This document shows positions 36,635 to 46,631 of a DNA stretch of 64,000 bases, in pieces. The notes under the pieces were generated by a model. It did no database searches. It had not been told where the DNA came from and was given only the letters and a program-made list of their open reading frames with translations. The stretch is from JAEXOD01 sp964652025. Its GTDB lineage: Bacteria; Bacteroidota; Ignavibacteria; Ignavibacteriales; Melioribacteraceae. Both the position numbers and the translations under genes were made by a program. Every line of letters starts with the position of its first letter. Within the stretch, counting starts at the first letter, position 1. The stretch is taken from contig CAZYZX010000003.1 of assembly GCA_964652025.1 (NCBI GenBank), positions 1 to 64,000 of the forward strand. The letters run 5' to 3'.

Positions 36635-38479
36635 TTACTTAATTAAGGTCATCTTTAAGGTTTTTGTAAAATTACCAGCTTTTAAGCTATAAAAATATAT
36701 ACCGCTTGAAAGGTTAGCCCCATTTAATTTAACTTGATAATTTCCTGCCTGTTTTACTTCGCTAACTAAAGTTGCAACCTCATTTCCTAAAATATCGTAT
36801 ACTTTTAAGCTTACAAATTGTTGTGTAGGTATGCTAAATTTAATTGTTGTTTCTGGGTTAAATGGATTTGGATAGTTTTGACTTAATACAAAGTTTTCCG
36901 GAATAGTAGAAGATTCGTTTACAGAAGTAACGCCCTGCGGATTAATTGTTACGTTTGCTATTGCAGAATAGAGATTGTTTTGATAAACTGGAATATTACT
37001 TACTGTAGATTCTTCATAATCGTATTTGTTTACAAGTAAAGTATAGTTATTTTCTGATAAACTATTTAAATTATAAAAACCGTTGGCATCAGTTACAGCA
37101 GAAGAAATTACTTTACCCATTTCGTTTACTGCTACAACGTAAGCACCTTGAACTGGTGATTTATCATTCCCGTTAACTATACCACTAATCATCCCATTTC
37201 CGCCATAAACTCTATTTAACAATGTAAAATTAATATTGTTTAATGCAGTGGTGGATTCTATTACTAACGTATCTGCGTTTTTAGGACGGAAAGCTTGCGC
37301 TCCATCAAATCTAAAATATGTTGGTATATAATTTGGGAATGAGCATGCAAAAAGCACATATTTACCGGGCAATAAATCTGTTAATGTATAAGCACCTGTA
37401 GAATCACTAACTACACTAACCTTAAATGGCATTTGTCCATCTTTTACCTTAAATGCTGTCACATTTCCAACAATTGGGTTACCCAAAGTATCTTGTAATG
37501 TACCGCTAATTAAATTAGCAAATGGTACTCTATTAGCTAAGGCAAAATTAATGTTTTCTAAATTACCACTCATAACTAAAACATCTGCTTCGGTTGCAGT
37601 TAGTTTGTTATCATAATACTCTGGTAAAAAGTTAAAATTAAATGAACTTGCATAAACAATTACAGTATCATTTTTTCTTAAACGAATAGAATAATCCCCA
37701 TCTGGATTAGTTAAACTGTAACGAGCAACATTTAAACCTTTATTTTGAATAATTACTTTAACTTTTGCGCGTAATGGATTACCAAGTTCATCGGTAACTT
37801 TCCCCTTTAAAGTATAAAATGTTGGGATAACAATTGGGGATAGTGCAAAGTTTATATTAGTTGCAACAGAAGCAACAACATTAACAGGTGTTGCATTTCT
37901 AATGTTGGTTACGTTATTATAATATTCATATTTGTACATCAATTTTGCAACATGAATATAATATTCCCCTTCTTTTAACTCTACAGAGTAGTTACCTAAA
38001 CTATCTGATGAAACTACCGTAACAAAATTAAAAAAGTTAGTTTTAGGAATAAAAGTTAATTTTGCGCCACTTATTGGTGCGCCCGTGTTTTCATCTGTAA
38101 CAACACCGGCAATTATACCTTTAAGTATTACGGGCTCTTCTATTGTAACAGTAACGGTATCACTAGATGCACTTAAAGTAGTTCCAACTTTTGCAACTAC
38201 ATAATATTTATAAGATTTACCAACAAAAACTTGAAAATCTGTAAAATTTTTTCTTGGGAATTTAGTAAGAATTTTAACAAAATTACCATTATCAGCTTGT
38301 TTATACACATCAAAAAGCACTTGTGGTGCATTTAATTCATGTTGCCAAGCTAACTTAACATTTTTCTTTATTCCCCAGTTTTCTACATTAGCAGTTAAGT
38401 TATATGGCGCTGCTACTTGTGCATTTAACACTATACCAGTTAAAAATATTGATAATACGTAAACAAAGAATTTTTTCAT
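36635..38479 (-). CDS. Secreted protein with carboxypeptidase-regulatory-like repeats and T9SS sorting domain
   Basis: A 614-residue protein with a signal peptide (1-20, ending LNAQ). A fibronectin-III-like domain (about 22-112) is followed by four related beta-sandwich repeats of the carboxypeptidase regulatory type, starting GIVTDENTGAPISGAK, GKVTDELGNPLRAK, GTLQDTLGNPIVGN and GIVNGNDKSPVQGAY. The type A T9SS domain (about 530-614) has NYPNPFNPETTIKFSIP and SSGIYFYSLKAG. The repeats probably act as rigid spacers or sugar/protein-binding modules on the cell surface; no catalytic domain is seen. It stands alone, with its own terminator. Confidence 0.88.
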   Translation of the reverse strand: MKKFFVYVLSIFLTGIVLNAQVAAPYNLTANVENWGIKKNVKLAWQHELNAPQVLFDVYKQADNGNFVKILTKFPRKNFTDFQVFVGKSYKYYVVAKVGTTLSASSDTVTVTIEEPVILKGIIAGVVTDENTGAPISGAKLTFIPKTNFFNFVTVVSSDSLGNYSVELKEGEYYIHVAKLMYKYEYYNNVTNIRNATPVNVVASVATNINFALSPIVIPTFYTLKGKVTDELGNPLRAKVKVIIQNKGLNVARYSLTNPDGDYSIRLRKNDTVIVYASSFNFNFLPEYYDNKLTATEADVLVMSGNLENINFALANRVPFANLISGTLQDTLGNPIVGNVTAFKVKDGQMPFKVSVVSDSTGAYTLTDLLPGKYVLFACSFPNYIPTYFRFDGAQAFRPKNADTLVIESTTALNNINFTLLNRVYGGNGMISGIVNGNDKSPVQGAYVVAVNEMGKVISSAVTDANGFYNLNSLSENNYTLLVNKYDYEESTVSNIPVYQNNLYSAIANVTINPQGVTSVNESSTIPENFVLSQNYPNPFNPETTIKFSIPTQQFVSLKVYDILGNEVATLVSEVKQAGNYQVKLNGANLSSGIYFYSLKAGNFTKTLKMTLIK

Positions 38480-38626
38480 TTTGCACCTATTTTTAGTTTA
38501 TTTAACATTTAGACACTCTTTATTAATTAGAGGTTTAAATGGATAATTAGTCTAATAAAATTATTATTAAAAATAACAAAAAAATGTGATATAAAACACA
38601 AATTTTAAACATAATATAAATAAATG

Positions 38627-38663
38627 CAAAAAAAATGGCCCTTATTTAATAAAAATAAGGACC
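38627..38663 (-). terminator. Terminator after the DUF1015 gene
   Basis: GGCCCTTATTT and AAATAAGGACC (38637-38663) form a long stem with one mismatch. On the minus strand it is followed by a run of eight to nine T residues. It lies 37 bp after the stop codon of the 38701-39933 gene. Confidence 0.8.
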
Positions 38664-38700
38664 ATGGGTAAAGATAAATACTTAAATAAAAAATAATTAT

Positions 38701-39933
38701 TTAAATTTCATGAATAAGCAAACCATCGCGTAACTTTGGTTCAAACCAAGTGGATTTAGGTGGCATAATTTCACCCGCATCAGAAATATTAATTAAATCA
38801 CTTACGCTTAAAGGATACATAGAAAAAGCAACTGCTGCTTTACCAGAATTTACTAATTTTTCTAATTCAGCAGTGCCTCTAATTCCACCAATAAAATCTA
38901 TATTATGGTCTGTACGCGGGTCTTTAATTCCAAAAACAGGGTCTAATAAATAATTTTGCAAAATGCTTACATCTAAATTATCCCCATAGTTTTTAGCTTC
39001 TTTCACATTTTCATTTGGAGTTAATAAATACCACTCTTTTTGGAAATACATTGCAATAGTTCTTCTTTTAGGAGGATTTGGATTACCCGTTTTTTCTATA
39101 GTAAAATTTTTAGCAACATTATTTAAAAATTCTTCTGGTGATTGTTTTAACTCGTGCACAACTCTATTATAAGGTAAAATTTTTAATTGATTAGCTGGGA
39201 ATAAAACAGCAAAAAAGAAGTTGTATTCTTCGCTACCATTATGTAATGGGTTATTTTCTTGTTTAACTTTACGCGCTCTGCTTGCACTTGCAGCACGGTG
39301 GTGACCATCTGCAATGTACAAATATTTAACTTTAGCTATTTCGTTAACTATCGTTTCTTCATATTTTTCTGGCAATATCCATAAAATATGTTTAATGCCA
39401 TCAGGAGCGGTAAAATTATAAAGCGGTTCAGTATCTGCCATAGTTTTGTTTACAATATTATCCACTTTAGCAACTTCTTTGTAAGTTAAAAATACTGCAC
39501 CCGTTTGAGCTTCTGTTGTTATAATATGATTTGTTCTGTCGTCCTCTTTTTCTTTTCTCGTTTTTTCGTGCTTTTTAATTATATCATTATCATAATCATC
39601 AACTGCAAATGTTGCTGCTATACCAACTTGTTCCTGTTCTCCCATAATTAACTTATAAACGTAAAAACATGGCTTATCTTCTGTAATTAAAGGAGCTTCT
39701 TCTTTTAATCTTAAATAATTTTCTTTGGCTTTCTGATATACTTCTGGAGAGTAAGGATTGATTTTTTCCATAATTTCAATTTCACTACGTGTAACACGTA
39801 AAAAGCTTAAAGGATTACCTTTTGCTAATTCTGCACTTTCTTCTTTGTTAACAACGTCGTAAGGTACACTTGCCACTAAATGAGCAACCTCTTTAACAGG
39901 ACGTACTGCCCTAAAAGGTCTTATTACTGCCAT
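38701..39933 (-). CDS. DUF1015-family protein
   Basis: A 410-residue member of the DUF1015 (COG4198) family, recognisable by IRPFRAVRPVKEVAHLVASV-PYDVV at the start, the PLSFLRVTRSEIE stretch and the IADGHHRAASASR motif in the middle. The family is widespread and uncharacterised. The GHHR motif recalls ParB-like nuclease/CTPase folds, which is only suggestive. It lies 13 bp after the COG4299-type gene, so they share a transcript. Confidence 0.9.
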   Translation of the reverse strand: MAVIRPFRAVRPVKEVAHLVASVPYDVVNKEESAELAKGNPLSFLRVTRSEIEIMEKINPYSPEVYQKAKENYLRLKEEAPLITEDKPCFYVYKLIMGEQEQVGIAATFAVDDYDNDIIKKHEKTRKEKEDDRTNHIITTEAQTGAVFLTYKEVAKVDNIVNKTMADTEPLYNFTAPDGIKHILWILPEKYEETIVNEIAKVKYLYIADGHHRAASASRARKVKQENNPLHNGSEEYNFFFAVLFPANQLKILPYNRVVHELKQSPEEFLNNVAKNFTIEKTGNPNPPKRRTIAMYFQKEWYLLTPNENVKEAKNYGDNLDVSILQNYLLDPVFGIKDPRTDHNIDFIGGIRGTAELEKLVNSGKAAVAFSMYPLSVSDLINISDAGEIMPPKSTWFEPKLRDGLLIHEI

Positions 39934-39946
39934 ATTTTTCCTCGTT

Positions 39947-41371
39947 TTATGTTCGTAAAAATATTTTATATTTTGTAAAATACTTAACTATTATTCCCAG
40001 TATAAAAGTAATTAATAATCCTTTAATAAAACCGGTCCACGGATCTATTACCATTAAATTTAATAATTTTCCTAAGCCGGTTATACCTAAAATTGGAGGA
40101 ATTAAATTAGTAATTCCTGCATATGCCACCATAGGATTTTGACCATTAGAAATCAGTATATCTAAATATTTCCCCTTTTTAAGCACATCAATTAAAATTG
40201 AAAAAGCAATAAGAGAAAATATTGCTAAACCAACTGTTACAAAATAGTAACTAACCGTTGGGTGATCTTTTTTTATTCCACCCTCGTAAGGCTCAAAAAA
40301 TAGCCCTAATATTAAAAAATATATTCCCCAGTTAAAAAAGCGCTTAAATAAAATCTCTATTTCACTATTTGCATCTTTTATAACTAAATAAGTAACTACA
40401 CCCCAAACTGCAGCTAATAATAATGTTAAAACCGTTAAGCGGGATTGAAGACCTATTAACACAATTACAGTAATTAATATGTTTAAAAAACAAAATTTAT
40501 ATAGCATATTTTTATTAATATTTACAATATTAATTTCTTTATTTTGTGTATAAGCAACTAAATAATCCCCAATAATAGTGCCTGGGATAAGTATAAATAG
40601 ATATTGCAAATAATATAAAGTATATAACCAAGGGAAGAAAGTAAAACTCCACACTTCTTTAATAAAACCAACTTCATTATGTCCAAGCCTAAAAGCAAAT
40701 AAAAAGCCAAAAATACCAAGCCTAAGCAACAGATTATCACGGGTAAAATACCAAATTAAAGTGCCAAAAAATGCAACATTTGCCAAAACTAAAATAATAA
40801 TATCACTACGCGTTAATTTAAAGCCACTGCCATCTGGATACTTTAAAGTATACAATAAAATAACTATTATTAATAAACCAATAAATTTTGTTAAATAAAC
40901 ATAGTTTTTATTAATCATACTTGGAAATCTATACAAAACGGGAAAGATTAAAACAAATCCTAACAATGCAATTAACCAAGTAAAAATTGTTGGATTTGGG
41001 TTTAATGCATATGGTTTAACATGCTGAATAAAAATAGCAAAACCAGCAAGCAAAATGTATCTTTCTAATGCTTGTAAAAAAACTTTATAAGTTTTTAAAC
41101 CATTATTAATTTTTTTGGTAAGCGCCAAAGGAATAGCAGCCCCCATAGAAAAGATAAAGAATGGAAATACTAAATCCACCCAAGTTATACCCGGCAAATT
41201 TGGGTTAAATTTGTGCAAAGGAGGTGGCACCTGAGCATGATACATCCAATTTGGCAAAGTATTTTTGTAAAATGGCACTAAACCAGATAAAAACATCGTT
41301 AATATTGCAAAACCACGCAAAGCGTCTAAACCTAAAGCTCTGTTTTCTTTACTTTTATCAACCATAGCCAT
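39947..41371 (-). CDS. COG4299/DUF5009-type membrane acyltransferase-like protein
   Basis: A 474-residue protein with about eleven hydrophobic helices. The N-terminal ALGLDALRGFAILTMFLSG and the WVDLVFPFFIFSMGAAIPLAL stretch are hallmarks of the heparan-alpha-glucosaminide N-acetyltransferase/NagX-like family. It may transfer acetyl groups to sugars across the membrane. The substrate is not known and no glycan genes are adjacent. Confidence 0.82.
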   Translation of the reverse strand: MAMVDKSKENRALGLDALRGFAILTMFLSGLVPFYKNTLPNWMYHAQVPPPLHKFNPNLPGITWVDLVFPFFIFSMGAAIPLALTKKINNGLKTYKVFLQALERYILLAGFAIFIQHVKPYALNPNPTIFTWLIALLGFVLIFPVLYRFPSMINKNYVYLTKFIGLLIIVILLYTLKYPDGSGFKLTRSDIIILVLANVAFFGTLIWYFTRDNLLLRLGIFGFLFAFRLGHNEVGFIKEVWSFTFFPWLYTLYYLQYLFILIPGTIIGDYLVAYTQNKEINIVNINKNMLYKFCFLNILITVIVLIGLQSRLTVLTLLLAAVWGVVTYLVIKDANSEIEILFKRFFNWGIYFLILGLFFEPYEGGIKKDHPTVSYYFVTVGLAIFSLIAFSILIDVLKKGKYLDILISNGQNPMVAYAGITNLIPPILGITGLGKLLNLMVIDPWTGFIKGLLITFILGIIVKYFTKYKIFLRT

Positions 41372-41551
41372 ACTTTAATAACTTAAAAAATATTATTAAA
41401 AATTAATATAAATTTTCATAAATCCCAAATGCGTTTTACATATATTTTTGTTAAATTTAATTTTTAGTAAAATTATAAAATTATTGTAAATTATTGGAAC
41501 AAATAAATTTAAATATTGTAACTAATTTTAACTAAAAATAAAGGTTAACCT

Positions 41552-42898
41552 ATGTCTAAATTAAAAGAACTATTAATAATTAGCGCAATATCAACAACTT
41601 TATTTGCACAAACTGTAAAGGAAACAAAAGTTACAGTTTATAACAACAACTTAGGCGTAATTAAAGAAGTTAGAGAAGTACAGCTTAACAAAGGAATTAG
41701 CGAGCTAAAAATTACAGATGTTGCAAGTTTAATTGATCCTACAAGTGTACACTTTGAGCTAAATGGTACTGTGTTAGAGCAAAACTATAGATACGATTTA
41801 GTAGGTATGGACAAAGTACTAAATAAGTATATCGATAAAAATATCCAACTTTATAACGAAAAAGGGGAATTAATTGAAGGCACATTATTATCTTCTCAAG
41901 GGAACCAAATAGTATTGCTTTCAAAAAATGGTGGTTTAACAATGCTACCAAATGTAGATAAATATAGAATAGCAGTTGAAAGCTTACCCGAAGGCTTAAT
42001 TACTAAACCAACATTAGTTTGGTTAACTGATGTAAAATCTGCGGGCAAACAGAATATTAATTTATCTTACCAAACTGGCGGCATGAACTGGTCTGCAGAG
42101 TATGTTGCAGTGCTTAACGAAAACGATACAAAGTTAGATATAAACTCGTGGGTTAGCATTGCCAATAATAGCGGTACAACATATAAAAATGCAGAATTAA
42201 AATTGGTTGCGGGTGATGTTAACATGGTTAAAGAAGATTTAGGATATGGTGATATAAGACCAATGTTTAAAGAGGCAGCTACTACAAGCAGTGCAAACCA
42301 ATTTAAGGAAAAAGAATTCTTTGAATATCACATTTATAATTTAGAAAGAAAAACCACATTAGAAAATAACGAGACAAAACAAATATCTCTTTTTACTGCT
42401 AATGATGTTAGTGCAACAAAAAAATATATTTATAGTGGTAACAACTACTCCAATAGTAAAGTTAAAGTGGTTGTTATGTTCGAAAATACAGATAAAAATA
42501 ACTTAGGCAAACCAATGCCAAAAGGAAAGTTTAGACTATTTAAGAAAGATGGAGAATCTTTAGAATTTATTGGCGAAGATTTTATTGACCATACTGCAAA
42601 TAAAGAAACCGTTAAATTAAAAATTGGTGAAGCTTTTGATATAGTTGTTGAAGATAAACAAATGGATGAAAAACGTTTTTCGGATAGGGTGAGTGAATTT
42701 ACTTGGGAAGTTAAATTTAAGAATAGGAAAAAAGAAGATGTTACAATAGATGTTGAAAGATTTTTAGGGAACAATTGGGAAATTACTGAAACTAATTTTA
42801 AATACGATAAAGAGAATGCGAATAAAGTAGTTTTTAAAGTACCTGTAAAAGCAGATAGCGAAACTACTCTTAAATTCAAAGTAAAATATACTTATTAA
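41552..42898 (+). CDS. Exported DUF4139-domain protein
   Basis: A 448-residue protein with a signal peptide (hydrophobic 6-18, ending LFAQ). The N-terminal part (VTVYNNNLGVIKEVREVQL, SLIDPTSVHFE) and LSYQTGGMNWSAEYVAVLNE near 170 are typical of DUF4139. The rest is beta-rich, with a region ending in NWEITETNFKYDKENANKV. The function is unknown; it should be periplasmic or outer-membrane associated. It stands alone and ends at a strong terminator. Confidence 0.85.
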   Translation: MSKLKELLIISAISTTLFAQTVKETKVTVYNNNLGVIKEVREVQLNKGISELKITDVASLIDPTSVHFELNGTVLEQNYRYDLVGMDKVLNKYIDKNIQLYNEKGELIEGTLLSSQGNQIVLLSKNGGLTMLPNVDKYRIAVESLPEGLITKPTLVWLTDVKSAGKQNINLSYQTGGMNWSAEYVAVLNENDTKLDINSWVSIANNSGTTYKNAELKLVAGDVNMVKEDLGYGDIRPMFKEAATTSSANQFKEKEFFEYHIYNLERKTTLENNETKQISLFTANDVSATKKYIYSGNNYSNSKVKVVVMFENTDKNNLGKPMPKGKFRLFKKDGESLEFIGEDFIDHTANKETVKLKIGEAFDIVVEDKQMDEKRFSDRVSEFTWEVKFKNRKKEDVTIDVERFLGNNWEITETNFKYDKENANKVVFKVPVKADSETTLKFKVKYTY

Positions 42899-42922
42899 AA
42901 TTTAAAGAATATTAAATATAAG

Positions 42923-42961
42923 AACTTACTGTTAAAAATAATTTTAGCAGTAAGTTTTTTT
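42923..42961 (+). terminator. Terminator after the DUF4139 gene
   Basis: AACTTACTG-TTAAAA and TTTTA-GCAGTAAGTT form a long stem (42923-42956), with one bulged or mismatched pair, followed by six T residues. Confidence 0.85.
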
Positions 42962-43081
42962 ATATGATTTAAATCAAAAAAAATACAATAAATTTATATT
43001 TTGTAATAAAATAACTAAAAACTGTTTTCATTAATTAATAAAAATTTTGTAAATTAAAGTTTTATTAAAAATAGGTAATTT

Positions 43082-43570
43082 ATGTCTACAAGTAAACGGC
43101 CATCTTGGGATGAGTATTTTCTAAAGTTAGCAATGCTTGTATCCGAAAGAGCAACTTGCCCAAGGATGCATTGCGGTTGCGTTTTAGTTAAAGATAGAAG
43201 AATATTATCAACAGGTTACAATGGTTCTATACCTGGTGATGCACATTGTGAAGATGAAGGATGCATTATAGAAGATAACCATTGCATTAGAACAATACAT
43301 GCAGAAATTAATGCTTTAATACAATGTGCAATACATGGAGTATCTACAAAAGGAGCAACTGCTTATGTAACAAACATGCCTTGCACTAATTGTGCAAAAG
43401 CCTTAATTGGAGCCGGCATTGTAGAAATAGTTATTTTTTCAGACTACCACGATACCCGTGCAGAAGAATTTTTAGCTAAAGGGAATGTTAAACTACGAAG
43501 ACTTCCTATGCCCGAAAAAATTATTCATTACGACTTAGATAATTATTCATCTGCTAAAAAAATTGAATAA
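43082..43570 (+). CDS. dCMP deaminase-family zinc enzyme (ComEB-like)
   Basis: A 162-residue cytidine/deoxycytidylate deaminase. The zinc site is H73-A-E75 and P100-C101-x2-C104. The second metal-like Cys/His cluster (C26, H30, C31-x-C33, H55, C56, C61, H67, C68) is typical of dCMP deaminases. It converts dCMP to dUMP for thymidylate synthesis. It is followed 17 bp later by ppk1. Confidence 0.92.
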   Translation: MSTSKRPSWDEYFLKLAMLVSERATCPRMHCGCVLVKDRRILSTGYNGSIPGDAHCEDEGCIIEDNHCIRTIHAEINALIQCAIHGVSTKGATAYVTNMPCTNCAKALIGAGIVEIVIFSDYHDTRAEEFLAKGNVKLRRLPMPEKIIHYDLDNYSSAKKIE

Positions 43571-43587
43571 AACTTTAAGGATTTACT

Positions 43588-45723
43588 ATGCTTTTTACTA
43601 AGAAATTTTTGCAATACTTTTATAAACCAGAAAATTTTTTTAATAGAGATTTAAGCTGGATTGAATTTAATAGACGCGTAATGCAAGAAGCATTTAACCC
43701 AAATTTACCTATTTTGGATAGAGTAAAATTTGTTTCAATCTTTTTTTCAAATTTAGATGAATTTTACATGATACGCGTAAGTGGGCTTAAAGAGCAGATA
43801 GCGGCTAATATTATAGAGCCTACTATTGATGGCTTAACTCCCTTTGAAGTGCTAAAAAGAATAGATAAATCCGTTAGTAAAATGGTTTTTGACCTTTACG
43901 AATATTGGAATAACGTATTAATACCAGAGTTAAGAAAAAACAATATTCATATTTTACAATTTAACGAATTAAGTGCAGAAGAAAAACAAGCATTAAATAA
44001 ATACTTTTATGATGAGATTTACCCAATTTTAACACCATTAGCATTTGACCCGGGCAGACCTTTCCCTTACATTTCTAATTTAAGTATTAGCTATGCAATT
44101 TTAGTTAAAAAGCCCGAAGGTGAGCAACATTTTGCTCGTGTTAAAATTCCAAGCATTCTACCAAGATTATTTAACATAAACAATATAGTTAAACCCAAGA
44201 ACGGAAATAAATCAATATCATGCTATAAATACATTTGGCTTGGCGATTTAATTAGGGAAAACTTGCATACACTGTTCCCCGGTTACGAAGTATTAAATGC
44301 ACATAGATTTAGAATAATAAGAGATACAGACTTAGAAATTCAAGAAGATGAAGCAGATGACTTATTGGAATTAATTGAGGAAAATATTAAGCAAAGAAAA
44401 TTTGGCAATGTTGTTAGGTTAGAAGTTGAAAAAGACATGCCAGATTTTATGCTTGAAACACTTATAGAGAACTTACAAATTACAAAAGAAGATGTTCAAG
44501 TTATAAATGGCGTATTAGGGCTTAGCGAAGTTATGCGCCTTTACGATATCCCCTTCCATCATTTAAAGGAAAAGGTATTTCATCCAATGATACCTAAGGA
44601 CTTTGAAGAGGAAAATATATTTAATATAATAAAAAATCGTGATATACTATTTTATCACCCTTACGATTCTTTTACCCCAATAGTAGATTTTATTAAAACA
44701 GCATCCCAAGATCCGGATGTAATGGCAATTAAGCAAACACTTTATCGCGTTGGTGCTAACTCGCCCGTTGTAGAAGCACTTATTGAAGCTGCTGATAGAA
44801 AAAAACAAGTGGCTGTTTTGGTAGAGCTAAAAGCAAGGTTTGACGAAGAAAATAATATTTATTGGGCACGCGAGCTTGAAAAAGCAGGTGTGCATGTGGT
44901 TTATGGTCTTTTAGGACTAAAAACTCATGCAAAAATGACTCTTGTTGTTAGAAAAGAAGCAGACGGTTTGCAACGTTACGTCCACTTAGGAACGGGTAAT
45001 TATAACACCTCAACAGCTAAAATTTATACAGACTTAGGACTTTTTACAAGTAATAAAGAAATTTGTGCAGATGTATCAGAAGTATTTAATTATCTAACTG
45101 GTTACTCCGCCCAAAGCAATTTTAGAAAACTTTTTGTTGCCCCTATTAATATTCGCCCAAAATTACTTAGTTTAATTGAACGCGAAATATTAATTGCTAA
45201 CAAAGGTAAAAAAGCTCATATAATCCTTAAAATGAATTCTCTTGTAGACCCAGCTTTTATTGCCGCTTTATACGCAGCTAGCCAACGTGGTGTTAAAATA
45301 GATTTAATAGTGCGCGGCATTTGTTGCCTTGTGCCTTCTGTACCTGGCTTAAGTGAAAATATACGCGTTATTAGCATTGTAGGTAGATTTTTAGAGCATG
45401 CTAGAATTTTTTATTTTTATAATGATGGGAACGAAGAAGTTTATGCAGGTAGTGCAGATTTGATGCAAAGAAATCTTGATAGACGCGTAGAAGTTATCTT
45501 CCCTATTGAAAATTCTGAACTTAAAAAAACTATTATTAACAAAATTCTTCTACCTTCTGTTAAAGATAATGTTAAAGCTAGAGTGCTGCTACCTAATGGT
45601 AATTATGCATTTAATCATCCTGTTTATAACGAGGAAATATTATCCTCACAAGATTATCTAATTAACTTAACCACTGCAGATCCTGTTAAAAAAGTGCAGC
45701 GTGATAAAAATAAAAAGAAATAA
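43588..45723 (+). CDS. ppk1: Polyphosphate kinase 1
   Basis: A 711-residue PPK1 of normal length that makes polyphosphate from ATP. The N-terminal stretch FFNRDLSWIEFNRRVMQEA is diagnostic. The autophosphorylated histidine is in LKTHAKMTL (about H447), and the second active-site histidine is in LEHARIFYF (about H603). HLGTGNYNTSTAKIYTDLGL also matches. It directly precedes a PAP2-type phosphatase gene, with no bases between stop and start. Confidence 0.96.
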   Translation: MLFTKKFLQYFYKPENFFNRDLSWIEFNRRVMQEAFNPNLPILDRVKFVSIFFSNLDEFYMIRVSGLKEQIAANIIEPTIDGLTPFEVLKRIDKSVSKMVFDLYEYWNNVLIPELRKNNIHILQFNELSAEEKQALNKYFYDEIYPILTPLAFDPGRPFPYISNLSISYAILVKKPEGEQHFARVKIPSILPRLFNINNIVKPKNGNKSISCYKYIWLGDLIRENLHTLFPGYEVLNAHRFRIIRDTDLEIQEDEADDLLELIEENIKQRKFGNVVRLEVEKDMPDFMLETLIENLQITKEDVQVINGVLGLSEVMRLYDIPFHHLKEKVFHPMIPKDFEEENIFNIIKNRDILFYHPYDSFTPIVDFIKTASQDPDVMAIKQTLYRVGANSPVVEALIEAADRKKQVAVLVELKARFDEENNIYWARELEKAGVHVVYGLLGLKTHAKMTLVVRKEADGLQRYVHLGTGNYNTSTAKIYTDLGLFTSNKEICADVSEVFNYLTGYSAQSNFRKLFVAPINIRPKLLSLIEREILIANKGKKAHIILKMNSLVDPAFIAALYAASQRGVKIDLIVRGICCLVPSVPGLSENIRVISIVGRFLEHARIFYFYNDGNEEVYAGSADLMQRNLDRRVEVIFPIENSELKKTIINKILLPSVKDNVKARVLLPNGNYAFNHPVYNEEILSSQDYLINLTTADPVKKVQRDKNKKK

Positions 45724-46542
45724 ATGAAATACATTACATTTTTCCTCTTTTTTATTTTTATTACTTTATCTTTTGGTGAAAATAGCGATTCCTTAAAATC
45801 TAATTTTGGCAGTAAGTTAATAGAAGATACTAAGATTTTTTGGAACGATGGTGTTGGTTATTTTTCCTACCCTTTTAATGCAAGTACTAAAGATTATTTA
45901 ACCTTTGCTGGACTTGCTGCTACTACTTATACCCTTATTTATACCGATATGTGGGTTAAAAACCATGTTGGCAGAAAAACCACTTTAACACTTAATAAAG
46001 ATTTTTGGGATATTCCGACTTACTATGGCATTGTAACATATTCTAACATTGCCGCTTTATCTACATATACTATAGGTTTAATTTCTGATAATGATGAAAT
46101 ACGTAAAATTGGAAGAATGCTTTTTCAAAGCTTATCTTACTCTGGCATTAATGTAATGTTTTTTAGAACTGTTTTAGAAAGAACTCGTCCATATTACAAT
46201 AAAGGTGCTTGGGACTTTAAATTATTTACTACTAATAACGAGTTTCAGTCATTCCCAAGTGGTCATACAACTGTTGCCTTTGCCTTTTCTACTGTACTGG
46301 CAGAGTATTTTGATACCATTTACAGCAGAATCTTTTTTTATTCTTTAGCTGCCTCTACAGCTTTTGCGCGTGTATATAACAATCAACATTTTTTAAGCGA
46401 TGTATTTTTTGGTGCACTTATTGGCATATCTGGTGGATTATATACTGTTAATAGTGAGCTTAAACGAAATAATAGCAATAATAATCATTCTTTTAAAATT
46501 ATTCCTCAATTTAATTCTATTTCGTTTATTTACCAATTTTAA
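45724..46542 (+). CDS. PAP2-family phosphatase, exported
   Basis: A 272-residue protein with a signal peptide (hydrophobic 2-17) and the three PAP2 motifs: ERTRPYYNK (variant of KxxxxxxRP), PSGHTT, and ARVYNNQHFLSDV (variant of SRx5HxxxD). Such enzymes dephosphorylate lipid phosphates such as undecaprenyl pyrophosphate or phosphatidic acid. Because it abuts ppk1, a role linked to phosphate release is conceivable but unproven. The 60-residue N-terminal part before the core is of unknown function. Confidence 0.88.
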   Translation: MKYITFFLFFIFITLSFGENSDSLKSNFGSKLIEDTKIFWNDGVGYFSYPFNASTKDYLTFAGLAATTYTLIYTDMWVKNHVGRKTTLTLNKDFWDIPTYYGIVTYSNIAALSTYTIGLISDNDEIRKIGRMLFQSLSYSGINVMFFRTVLERTRPYYNKGAWDFKLFTTNNEFQSFPSGHTTVAFAFSTVLAEYFDTIYSRIFFYSLAASTAFARVYNNQHFLSDVFFGALIGISGGLYTVNSELKRNNSNNNHSFKIIPQFNSISFIYQF

Positions 46543-46544
46543 TC

Positions 46545-46569
46545 CATTTAATTAAATTTTAATTAAATG
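46545..46569. promoter_or_regulatory. 25-bp AT-rich perfect palindrome
   Basis: CATTTAATTAAA and TTTAATTAAATG are perfect 12-bp inverted copies around a single T. It begins 3 bp after the PAP2 stop and lies 62 bp before the transporter start. It has no T tract, so an operator or processing/stability hairpin is likelier than an intrinsic terminator. Confidence 0.4.
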
Positions 46570-46631
46570 TTTACTAATAATAAAAAAATTGCTTTATTTA
46601 AATAAGTAAAATAAAAATATTAGTTCAAAAC

